From NCBI GenBank assembly GCA_963855995.1, contig OY979716.1, forward strand, positions 46,457,213 through 46,521,212: DNA of 64,000 nucleotides, written 5' to 3'. This stretch comes from Muricea muricata. Taxonomy: Eukaryota; Cnidaria; Anthozoa; Malacalcyonacea; Plexauridae. A model generated the notes under the pieces. The model was not told where the DNA came from. It worked only from the letters and a program-made list of their open reading frames with translations, and made no database searches. Numbering within the stretch: the first letter of the stretch is position 1; every line of letters starts with the position of its first letter. The translations under genes and the position numbers were made by a program. Below, piece by piece: positions 35,646 through 45,156 of this stretch.

Positions 35646-36603
35646 AATAGGTTATCATATTCGAGACTCGGTAATATCAGTTTTGTCGCTCGAGAGACGA
35701 TACCTCGCCTCAAAAGATCACCTCGCCTCTCATATATATATAAATATTTCCTATTCACAAATTATGCACAGTTTAGGTCATAAACACTTTAAATTTAACA
35801 ACAAACTAAAATTTAAAACAGCTAGAGTTTGCCATATCTAAATAATAGAGAAATTATCCTGGGAAAGGTCACTTAATGCTTAGCCCAAAATATTATTTGA
35901 AATTTTTAACCATGAAAATGTTTTATTAATAAATGTTTATGTCAATTTAGGCACATCGATTAAATGCCATAATAAATTTGTAAACAATGCAATGCAACTG
36001 TTCACTATCATGATTATAAAAGCATACCCAACACTTCCACGGTTATTCTTTAATTTGTCCTCGAAAATCATTTGCATGTTGTTTCTAAGTTCATTTTCTG
36101 TCCAAAATCGTTCGATACTAACGGAGTCGAGAATAAGCCCCTGTTTATGAAGGTCAGCTTTCTTTTGATACTTCGCTGTAGCCAGGTTTTGGTAACAATA
36201 TAACTTCTTTGAAAGAAGGAGGTTCCACTCTTTTCGACACTTGTTTTGCTGATGACTGAGAACGTGGCCTACGTACGTATGGCGTAGATGATCTGGCTGC
36301 CCTTGGTGTTCTCCTGTTATAATTTGTATAACCATAATTTTGTTGAGGCTCGTATTGCCTGGCCAAAACATGAGTTTGAGACGTTCCACTGGTTTTGGTG
36401 CAGACTGGCGCAGATAATGAACCAGAAGGGACAGAAGTTGGAGGTGCACCAATCGAAGACGACTGACTTTGACCGACAGGGCCTCGCGGGATATTAAATC
36501 GACGGTTTAATTCGTCTTCCGACTGCTGCATGGAGCCAATGATTCTTCGAACAAGATTTTCCACTGAAGCAGCAGAGGTATGCGATTCAGGATCACTCAT
36601 CAT

Positions 36604-36819
36604 TCATTATTTATAAACCTTTAATACTGTATAGTTTCACACGTGCACTGTTTTGCAACAGATTTCTGGACTTTTGGCGGTACGAAAACAAGATTTTTCC
36701 GATAAGCCCCCCCCCCCGTGACAAATGTGACACACAACGCGCAACCCCCCGCTAGCGAAACCAGAAAATATAACCCCCTGATGGCATAAGCTGATCAAAA
36801 TCTATTCTCTCCATTCTTG
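36604..36819. other. likely 5' region of the HECT gene
   Basis: Non-coding, with a C-run near 36710. No clear TATA box or other promoter element seen. Confidence 0.4.
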
Positions 36820-37085
36820 ATATAAAACACACAACAATCTTCTTGAATTATAAAACAAGACATACTTGATGTAAAACAAAATGTAGTTAATACAAAAATT
36901 CGTCAAGGACTTGATATAAAACACGAACGACTTGATTGTTAAAACACGCTACTTGATATAAAACACGAACGACTTGATTGTTAAAACACGCTACTTGATA
37001 TACAGCACGAACGATTTGACAGTAACCACATGGCACTTGATATTAAACATGCAATGCTTAAAGTAGAACAAACGAACTTGATATT
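36820..37085. repeat. minisatellite with about 42-bp units
   Basis: ACTTGATATAAAACACGAAC starts two almost identical 42-bp units from about 36911, then two or three degenerate ones beginning ACTTGATAT. Looser copies extend back to about 36820. Confidence 0.85.
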
Positions 37086-38061
37086 TTGTCATATTTGGAC
37101 TAGCATATTACAAGTGAAGGTTGTTTGTCAGGAAGGTTACTTTGTTTGACATATTAAAAATATCAGTTTACAACCCCAAATCCCATTCATGGCCCATTAT
37201 CGATTGGGGTCAAATATTTACCCAAAACTTGTAGTTTTTGTGGGTAGCCGCCCGCGCGGGCGCGCGCGGTCAGCGGCTAACCACTATGTTACTGTGCTGG
37301 CTGTATGTCCCAATGTCTGATAGACGGCACATGCGCCGCTAATATGACGTAATTTGCATTGCGGTAATGCAATTATCAATGGCCGATACTTTATGTCCCG
37401 ACTGGCCTTAATGAAATAAGTCATCATGTTTGACCTATAACTTTGCAAAGCCGTATCTCCGGTTTAATATAAGCTATTTACACAAAAAACGCCATTTTAG
37501 CCGGTGTTACAATATCTTTCAATCCAGCCTATTATTTATAAGTTTACTAAACAAGAAATGTGATTTTTTCCTATCAAACGCTTTTCAAACACAGAAAACT
37601 TCAGAACATAATAGTTAATTAGTATGCAAAAAATATATACAGCAATAACTTCCCCATCTTACATCGTATATTTTTCAAAATGCCACTGAAATAATCGCTA
37701 CAGTTTTCTCTACATTTTAAGCTAAGTTTCATATGAAAATACTACAAACTAAAAGAAAAACAGCGAAATGTAAACTATAGCGCGGTAACGATGTTTACGT
37801 ACAAAATATTAATTACTACAAATTATTTTGACCTTTCGCTGCGAAAATCCACGGCATCCTTCATTGCAGCTTCCTCAAAATACCACTGAATGAATCGCTA
37901 TCGTTTTCCCAAGATATTTGCCACTTTTGAGCGACAAATATTGAATATTGAAGACGCTACAGCGACTTGCAGCCTAAACGTGAAGATAGTACAAATGTCA
38001 CATTTGATTTGAGTCAATTTTAGCCCGCAAGTATCACATTTCACCTGTCAAAACATGCGAA
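37086..38061. other. non-coding flank of the Polinton
   Basis: No gene. A GC-rich run of CGCG and GCGC words lies near 37250-37275. Confidence 0.5.
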
Positions 38062-38212
38062 GAAAGTTATGGAGTTAGGGAGGGGACAAAATTCGTTTTA
38101 ATTATCCTAGGGCCGATCAACACATCGTCGAGTTGGAGTTTACGTCAGCGCGTTGCTGTTTTAAATCGTACACGCGTACATTAAATCTACGAGTCGCATT
38201 TAGTTTGCGTCG

Positions 38213-38338
38213 CGTCGTTTATTAATCTTCGCCGCTTCCCGTTTTAAATCGTTGCGTCGTTTATCAATCTTCGCCGCTTTCCGTTTTAAATCGTTGCGTC
38301 GTTTATTAATCTTCGCCGCTTCCCGTTTTAAATCGTTG
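38213..38338. repeat. 42-bp tandem repeats in the left TIR, three units
   Basis: Unit begins CGTCGTTTATTAATCTTCGC and ends TTTTAAATCGTTG; copies at 38213, 38255 and 38297. Confidence 0.95.
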
Positions 38339-40619
38339 CGTCGCACTTGTCTTTGAGTCGATGCGGTTCATTTCGTTGCGTTGAACATTACAAACCGTAT
38401 GATCAGCGGTTAATACAACTAATTTTTTCTAAATTATTACTATTTATTACAATAAATTTTAAATATTTTTCATAATTATTAAACTTTTCATAGTGATTCC
38501 AAAATGGCGGAAAATCCTATAAGCCATGTGGTGTCACTTTTAAAAGGTGCAATTGAGCAAATAGAACGTTCGCAAGTATCCACAGTATCTACATCTTCGT
38601 TTGTATCTACATCCTCATCTTCGCACGTATCGAAATCTTCGCGGGTATCTATACCAGGTTTGCCTGTATCCACAGTTTCAAGGCCTTTGCCAGTTTGCCT
38701 GTGTCTGCAAATGAAAGTTTTGGTCAAGCCGCACTACGTAATTTTAGGTTTGTAATATTAGTAATTGCATTAAATACATTTAATATATTCTCTACCCCTG
38801 ACCAGTGCAGGGTTAGTGAATGATTTTTGTATAAATTATGCAAAACTTTTAAGGCCAGGAATTTCCACAGGTTAACAGTATGAATAACAGGATTTTGAGC
38901 AAGGCCTTATATCCGTTTTCAAATCGTTTTAGTAACTACTGGCTAAAGCCCTGGGCAAACTAGGAAACATTGTTGCGGAATCATTGTTTTCTGTCGATGC
39001 TTTGTCATGTTTCCCAACATGGGCAAACTAGAAAATATTTGTTGAGAAACATTTTAGCTTGTACGAATTTTAGAGTATTGTTTACATTTTGTGGAAAATG
39101 TGCCCTTTCTTGGTGGGAAGTCTGCCCTTTTTGACACTCTGTAGTCAATAATTTTATACTTTGTTGCATGTCAAGTACACATTTGTTGTATTAAATATTC
39201 AGTATAATGACCTTGTAAAATGATATTATTTAAAAAATACCATTGCGACAAAATAATGAATAAAAATTATCATGATTTTTTTGAAGTCATCTGCATAGAC
39301 ATCTGTTCATAGCATCCATTCTATTTCTCTCATACACACATAGTTAAACTATATAAAGGCTTTTACGACCATATAAAGGCTGAATTTCTTGGGAAACATT
39401 TTTGCTTCCAGAAGCAAATTTTGTTTCGGCAACAATGTTTCCTGAGGTGGGCAAACAGGGAAACATTGGTAGGCAACATAATGTTTCCGCAAACAATGTT
39501 TTCTAGTTTGCCCATGTTGGGAAACATGACAAAACATCGACAGGAAGCAATGATTCCGCAACAATGTTTCCTAGTTTGCCCAGGGCTTTAGCCAGCAGTT
39601 ACTAAAACGATTTGAAAACAAATATAAGGCCTTGCTCAAAATCCTGTTATTCATACTGTTAACCTGTGGAAATTCCTGGCCTTAAAAGTTTTACATAACA
39701 TTTATACAAAAATCATTCACTAACCCTGCACTGGTCAGGGGTAGAGAATATATTAAATGTATTTAATGCAATTACTAATATTACAAACCTAAAATTACGT
39801 AGTGCGGCTTGACCAAAACTTTCACTGCAGACACAGACAAAGGCCTTGAAACTGTGGATACAGGCAAATTTAGCCACAGGTAGCGCGATAAGCAGTTGCA
39901 CTTGCTATCATCATGCACTTTCTGTCATCATGTACTTGCTGTCGTCATAATAGATTTCGATACATGCGAAGATGAGGATGTAGATACAATCGAAGATGTG
40001 GATACTGTGGATACTTGCGAACGTTCTATTTATTTATTTTATTTTAATTGATTCGCCCAAAAATACATTACACAGATGAAAAAAAATTAGAAATATTTAC
40101 AAAAGTGGGGCTAGGAACCTTCTAGAAACCATAGGGCTTTTTAATTAAGGTCCCTAGTTACAATTTCAAATTTAAAATGGTGTTATTGTAAAATAGGATA
40201 CCAGATAAATCCTTTAAAAGAGGTAAGGTGAGTACATATACAATTCATTCATATGAATAAGTATAGTAGTAACATAGGATAAGCTATTTACTCAAAAAAC
40301 AATTAAACTTTTCTTAACTATTTGTCAATATCACGATGAAGAAAATACTTTTTCAATGTCGCTTTAAATATAGGAAAAGATCTAATTTCTTTGTATTGCA
40401 ATGGAAGATTATTCCACGCATTTACTCAATTGCACCTTTTAAAAGTGACACCACATGGCTTAAATGAAAAATAGTTAAAATTTATTGTAATAAATAGTTT
40501 ATAGAAAATTAGTTGTATTAACCGCTGATCATACGGTTGGTAATGTTCAACGCAACGAAATGAACCGCATCGACTCAAAGACAAGTGCGACGCAACGACT
40601 TAAAACGGGAAGCGGCGAT
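38318..40619. mobile_element. large fold-back structure inside the left TIR
   Basis: The left arm (38318 to about 39050) is the reverse complement of the right arm (about 39490 to 40619). Landmarks present in both are CACTTGTCTTTGAGTCGATG, GATCAGCGGTTAATAC and GCAAACTAGGAAACATTG. The arms include the TIR's 42-bp unit at their outer ends. The spacer has further AACATTGTTTCC words in both orientations. The left arm carries an 83-residue ORF (38504-38755) rich in Ser/Thr/Val with no known domain. The right TIR lacks all of this, so it was acquired after the element formed. Confidence 0.85.
40032..40424 (-). mobile_element. 5'-truncated non-LTR retrotransposon 3' end
   Basis: This 393-bp piece is present in the right fold-back arm but absent from the left. 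On the minus strand it encodes WNNLPLQYKEIRSFPIFKA and a LKKYFL segment before TAG (40318-40320), the typical C-terminus of LINE reverse-transcriptase ORFs. A 3' UTR and an A/T-rich tail (AATAAATAAAT type) follow. The insertion lies between words that are continuous in the other arm. Confidence 0.85.
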
Positions 40620-40767
40620 TAGTATATGTAGGGCACTATAGGTCACCCCATACGCCAGGAGGCGACAAACCCCCATCTCTCGCACTTTTGAGCAATGGTT
40701 TTTAAAATTAGTTATTTTTGAGGTTACTTCATGTAATTTTAAACGAAAATCCAAGATGGTGTCATAA

Positions 40768-40799
40768 AAAATTCCTTGGCAAATTTCCCAAGGAATTTT
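40768..40799. promoter_or_regulatory. palindrome upstream of the TIR gene (left copy)
   Basis: AAAATTCCTTGG and CCAAGGAATTTT with an 8-base loop, embedded in a longer imperfect palindrome (GATGGTG to CCATC). The same structure is at 62629-62660. It lies about 60 bp before the TIR gene start, so a promoter or replication role is possible. Confidence 0.6.
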
Positions 40800-40860
40800 C
40801 AAGATGCCATCAAAAAAAATCGAGAAAATATTTTTTCATTTTCAGAAATAAAGCAAAACA

Positions 40861-41352
40861 ATGTCGATTCAATTCAAAACCGAAAAGTCACTGAACGTCG
40901 CGGGAATGAAACTAATTCCAATCAAGACAAACGACGACAAGCAAGTTTTTGTAAAGACGAACAAATGTTTTTCGTTTGGGGTAAAAAAAGATAAAAAATT
41001 TAAAACAGTTTCTATGTCGCCGGTCCTGGACGAAGAATCATCGAAAACGTTAAAGGACATCGTTAGACAATGCGAAGACCATTTGGGCCACCCGTTGACT
41101 AAAAGGGTATTTTACGGGGACGACGACAATACCATCTATCCGAAATTAAAACCTTCGGCAAAGTTTTACGAGGTCGACGGCGAAATAGACGTTTCGAAGT
41201 ACGAAGAGAAAGCGTGCGACGTCAAAGCCGTATTGGAAATAGGCGGTATTTTGTTGAACGGCGACAATGCCAGCTTGCAATTGAAAGTTTACGAAGCGTT
41301 GGTAAAAGAGCACGTCCGAGAACACGTAAGGTTGGTGGATATGACTTGGTAA
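40861..41352 (+). pseudogene. TIR-encoded gene, left copy (frameshifted)
   Basis: 163-residue frame identical over nearly all its length to the right-hand copy until residue about 153, where one C is missing (GAGCACGTCCG against GAGCACCGTCCG) and the C-terminus changes to VREHVRLVDMTW. The start context AAAACAATG is shared. See the intact copy at 62022 for the functional discussion. Confidence 0.85.
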
Positions 41353-41400
41353 GAAAATAGCGGGAATATTTTTTCATTTTTTACAAATAAACAAAACAAT

Positions 41401-41762
41401 ATGTTTTGCAAAAGATGCCATAAAAAGATAATCAAAGTAGTTAAAGATTCGTACGGGGTAAAAAACAAATGCATATGTAATGGCAACGGTTTCATTAGCG
41501 TAACAACCGAGGGGACAGAACTAACGGGGGTAATAAATGGGAGTTGCTCCAAATTGAAAATAAATAAAGGTACAAAATAACTTGTAAGAATTGTGGTTCT
41601 AAAAGTTGCCGTTGTTACGAATCGTCAGGTTTAGATTCTGAAGGTGAAGATATTTTTTACGTTTAGGATCTTAGTCAAAGCATTTACAGTTATTCAGATG
41701 ATAACAGTTCGGACGAGGACTATGTTTACAACAGTTCGGATGAGGGCAGCGACGATGATTAA
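41401..41762 (+). pseudogene. small zinc-ribbon-like acidic protein, broken
   Basis: The first frame gives 59 residues (41401-41580) with CKRCHKK near the start and CICNG. A second frame takes over at about 41574 with CKNCGSKSCRC, meets TAG at 41664-41666 and continues as an acidic Ser/Asp tail to 41762. Read together this looks like one protein with two Cys pairs and an acidic end, hit by a frameshift and a stop. Its leader (AATATTTTTTCATTTT, then AAATAAACAAAACAAT) copies the leader of the TIR gene just upstream. Function unknown; a transcription-factor-like role is only a guess. Confidence 0.5.
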
Positions 41763-41792
41763 GTTGAAAATTACATTTTACATAAACGTAAA

Positions 41793-43944
41793 ATGCAATT
41801 AGACGAAATAAAATACAATTGTTCCCCATATTTCATTTCCATCGGAGTACGACTGGGAACGTTATTTAAATACTTTAAAACAAACAAAGGAGACTTTTGT
41901 CTGATTGGTCAATTTTTCCTAAGGCTTTCACTGATCAATTTCACTGATCAATTTCACTTCCGGTTCGGGAAGGCTCGAAAAAGCAGACGAAGATTTTAAA
42001 AAACAACAAGGTCAACTAGCCTAACTAAATGAGCAATCACAGTTCGAAATTATCTTTGTTGCTTCTGAATTTAACGCTGGTAAATATACGGGTATTTATC
42101 TTCGACATACTCACTTTTGAGACTTTGGATACAGATTTTAAACGTTTTAATCCCGATCAGTGTGTCAGTCTTAAAAAACACTTCCACACGAATACAACTA
42201 CGTTAATACATGATTTGACGTTTGATGTTTCTACCTTCAAAGGGATAATATTAAAACAGCGCTAATTCAAGGTATAGCATTCAAAGACTATACGAGTTGT
42301 GGAGTGATGAAAGAATTAAGTTACGAAAGCGAATATAATAAGAAAAGAAGACCTGTTTATCGTGTTCGGTTTCCTTGACATGAGCTGGCAAAGAACATGT
42401 ATACCTCGACATATAGCTACCTTCTATTGTGCTCAATTGACAGTTTTATATGCATCTGATTAACTCAAAATTTTACTTGCTTAAACTAATAAGGTAAGTT
42501 ACTTTGATTATCAATTTTCGTGTAATAACAGTATTTTGTCTGAAAGTTATCGGCTTTTGTTTTCAACATTTATCGTGATAGTAATTTTAGCTTTTTCGTA
42601 ATGGAGTCTATTTGGCCAGTTTTTTACCCACCACGAATGCAGTGCAGGGTCGACAAAAAAATAAAAGTCGTTTTAAACAGTAGTTTCACATAAACAACTC
42701 AGCCTGTTAGCCTTTTCCCGTCACACGCTTTCGTTTGTTTACAAGCGGCAAAAAACTCATAAGTTTCAACCTACTCATTTCCTCTCCAATTTTTGTCTAG
42801 GAAAAAATTTTAAGAAAACAGTAAAAAGCGTATGAACGTATGCTTTACCATTTTCAAGAGCTTGGGATCAGCAGTCAAACACTGCTTGTAATCTTGTCCT
42901 TTCATTAAACCTGAACGACAGTCCGCACGATTGAAACTATTAAAACTACATGTGGAACAGCTTGCATTGAAAAAATAACTGTAATTACTGAAAAAGGAGT
43001 GTATAATTTTAGTGTGTTTAAAGGGAATTCCCGTCACACGAGCTCGTTACATTAGTCCAGGCATTTTTGTGCGAGCAACTGAAAAACGAAACAGCCTTCT
43101 CGTTTAAATTTAATGTTCAAAACAAAAGGTAATAACTTTCCAAAGAAATATTGTCATAATGTGAAAACTCACTTCTGAGATAATATATCTTTGAAGTCTG
43201 AGCATACAAAGTTTTGAGATGATCAGTTGTATATCAAGCCTTGAAATTACCATGGTTGAAGGCTATGTATCTTCTTTGCTTGTTTTTGGCTAGAATATTA
43301 CACATATAAACAAGGCTTTGTTTTTCCTATAATACTAGTTTCCATAACTTTACTTTATAGTCATTTAACTGACCATGTATCATTAATATTACTTGCCGAG
43401 TTAGCCGTTCTAACCTCCTTTGATTGAGCATAAAAATAATAAAACGTGAAGCCTGTTATGAACATTGTATCATTACGTGCATGTATATTTTCACTGCTCC
43501 AGAACAAACGGCATTAAAACTTTGAAATACTGCATCGAAATTCCCAAGTTTAACGGCTGCCTAAGATAAAACACTTGCTGCATCAATTAACGTTGATTTC
43601 AGAAAGATCAGAAGCAAATACTATTCGTAAACGCTGTTTCAATTGTCGACTAATCATTTTAAGAACTTTGCCCGCTCCTTCACGGCTTCCCGAACCGGAA
43701 GTAAATTTCATCAAAGAAAACTCTTAAAAGAGTCGACCAATCAGACAAAAGTCTCCTTTGTTCTTTAAAACAGTACGAACGTATGTATTTTCGTATGAAA
43801 ATTAGTGGAATAGAACAATCTAAGTTTATGGTAGAAGATGATTTTGACAATTACGCTCCGGGGACCAAAGAATTTGGGCATTTACTTATTATACATTCGC
43901 GACTTATACAACTTTTGTTTGTGATAAAAGTTGAGACGATTTAA
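41793..43944 (+). pseudogene. small Polinton gene split by an insertion
   Basis: Starts MQLDEIKYNCSPYF at 41793, is cut at 41882 and has its plausible remainder after 43772 (KISGIEQSKFMVED, then YAPGTKEFGH) to TAA at 43942. The two parts do not join in one clean frame. No domain is recognised. Confidence 0.45.
41883..43762. mobile_element. nested DNA element, 1.88 kb, 10-bp TSD
   Basis: Ends AACAAAGGAGACTTTTGTCT continuing to GATTGGTC in both orientations. A looser inner match (ACTTCCGGTTCGGGAAG) makes the TIR about 120 bp. The direct repeat CTTTAAAACA flanks it (41873-41882, 43763-43772). A 9- or 10-bp duplication points to a Mutator-like element. No transposase is visible. An ORF at 42029-42265 (78 residues) has no domain. 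Confidence 0.85.
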
Positions 43945-43968
43945 AAGTTAGTTTTAGGGAATATAAAA

Positions 43969-44157
43969 ATGAACGTTATTTTAGAAAGTGAACCAATTAA
44001 CATTCCGGATGCGAAAAAGTGTCGTGCAAATCACGGCTTAGTTGCTGCGGTACCCCGTGAAGATATGACGTTTGGTGTATTTAAAAGGAAACCTGTTTAC
44101 AAGATGCGTATTAAAAGTTTAGAAAAACAAAAAAAAGCAATTTCAGAAAGTAAATAA
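43969..44157 (+). CDS. small hypothetical Polinton protein (62 aa)
   Basis: Intact short frame starting MNVILESEPINIPDAKKC with a Lys-rich C-terminus (SLEKQKKAISESK). No domain recognised. It faces the next gene convergently across a strong hairpin. Codon use and the lack of introns fit its Polinton neighbours. Confidence 0.55.
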   Translation: MNVILESEPINIPDAKKCRANHGLVAAVPREDMTFGVFKRKPVYKMRIKSLEKQKKAISESK

Positions 44158-44204
44158 AAGCAAAAACAGAAATTGAATTAGAATCAGAACGTCGTTGAAA
44201 GCAA

Positions 44205-44238
44205 TTTTTTCGAAAGACAAGGTCGTCTTTCGAAAAAA
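44205..44238. terminator. hairpin between convergent genes (14-bp stem)
   Basis: TTTTTTCGAAAGAC, loop AAGGTC, GTCTTTCGAAAAAA. The stem is perfect and lies between the stops at 44157 (+) and 44247 (-). Confidence 0.7.
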
Positions 44239-44246
44239 ACCCCATT

Positions 44247-44450
44247 TTATTCTTCTTCTTTAACGGCAACTATGTCTTCTTTAACGGAAGGTACTTCGTA
44301 AGTCTTTTTTGCTTTTCTTTCAATCGCGAGTTGGAAGTTCGTTTCTATCCCATCGGGGTTTTTGGACATGTGTAATCCCGCTAGGATTTTTCTTCTTTCG
44401 CATACGTCTATGTTAGCCTTGTTTTCGTTTTTTGAAGTTGCACAACCCAT
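44247..44450 (-). CDS. putative dually acylated small protein (MGCxxSK)
   Basis: 67 aa beginning MGCATSKN. Gly2 with Ser6 and Lys7 is a consensus N-myristoylation site, and Cys3 next to it is the usual palmitoylation partner, the layout of Src-family SH4 segments such as Lyn or Yes. The rest is charged and ends in an acidic run. It has no transmembrane segment. If real, the protein would be anchored to the inner face of a membrane. Myristoylated virion proteins are known in several DNA virus families; for a Polinton the role is unknown. Confidence 0.65.
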   Translation of the reverse strand: MGCATSKNENKANIDVCERRKILAGLHMSKNPDGIETNFQLAIERKAKKTYEVPSVKEDIVAVKEEE

Positions 44451-44514
44451 ATTTTTTTATGGAAAAAAAATTGTGGTTTTAATTTTTTAAACTTTTTTTA
44501 AGTTTAAAAAAAAA

Positions 44515-45090
44515 ATGTCAGACGAGATTAAAAATAGGACTGTTTATATGTTATGTCGAACTGGTGAGACCGGGGACGACGGTATTGATATTTATATAGG
44601 CAGTACGTCTCGGCCTTTGAAAGAACGGCTGTGGGAACACCAGAAAAAAGCCAGGAAATTTAAAATGTTAGGGTATAGCGTAAGTAACAAACTTTTTACA
44701 AGGATGTTTGATGTCGGGGTTAGGAATTGGCGGATTATACCACTTTTAACGTTTGCATGCGACCAAAAAACCATTTTTGAATTTGAGAAACAGTGGATTG
44801 ATTTAATTGGTGCTGATTTAAATATAAGGCCACCTATTACAGATCGGAAGAAATATAACGCAGGTTATTATTTAGAGAACAAAAAAGCAATTCAACAGCG
44901 GCATGCAGGTTACCGTGAAGCCAATAAGCAAAATATTCGGGAACAACAAGCAGGTTACCGCGAATTTAACGTACAAAATAAGATACATCATTGTGATGTA
45001 TGTAACAAGTCGTTTGGGTACAGGAAGGATTTGGATAGGCATTATAAAACTTTAGCACATTCGTATGCATATATGGACTCTGTCGATTAA
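44515..45090 (+). CDS. GIY-YIG endonuclease with C-terminal C2H2 finger
   Basis: 191 aa. The GIY-YIG nuclease core covers residues about 8-105: TVYML stands for GIY and DIYIGST for YIG, followed by the Arg of LKERLWEH and the Glu of FEFEKQW, the expected catalytic set. Two copies of an AGYRE-N repeat follow (about 120-155), then a classic C2H2 finger (CDVCNKSFGYRKDLDRH, then H). GIY-YIG nucleases cut DNA one strand at a time and are common in phages, virophages and giant viruses. The gene is intact and lies between the acylated protein and the fibre gene. Confidence 0.9.
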   Translation: MSDEIKNRTVYMLCRTGETGDDGIDIYIGSTSRPLKERLWEHQKKARKFKMLGYSVSNKLFTRMFDVGVRNWRIIPLLTFACDQKTIFEFEKQWIDLIGADLNIRPPITDRKKYNAGYYLENKKAIQQRHAGYREANKQNIREQQAGYREFNVQNKIHHCDVCNKSFGYRKDLDRHYKTLAHSYAYMDSVD

Positions 45091-45156
45091 ACATAAATAA
45101 TAAGTTTACTCTTTGGTTATTCAAGCGGTTTAAGTACAATACAAGAAGATATTAAT

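Larger units (their letters stand above)
38068..41357. repeat. left terminal inverted repeat (with insertion)
   Basis: Matches 62061-63093 in inverse with few differences. The match ends at the shared GACTTGGTAAGAAAA (41357 on the left). The TIR is interrupted by the fold-back structure described separately. Confidence 0.93.

Noticed and set aside
39349..39564. ORF with repeated MLRNHCF-like words
   Set aside because: Arises from the AACATTGTTTCC words of the fold-back spacer.
42029..42265. 78-residue ORF inside the 1.9-kb nested element
   Set aside because: Open but no domain, and no sign that it is a transposase; kept only as a note in that element's entry.
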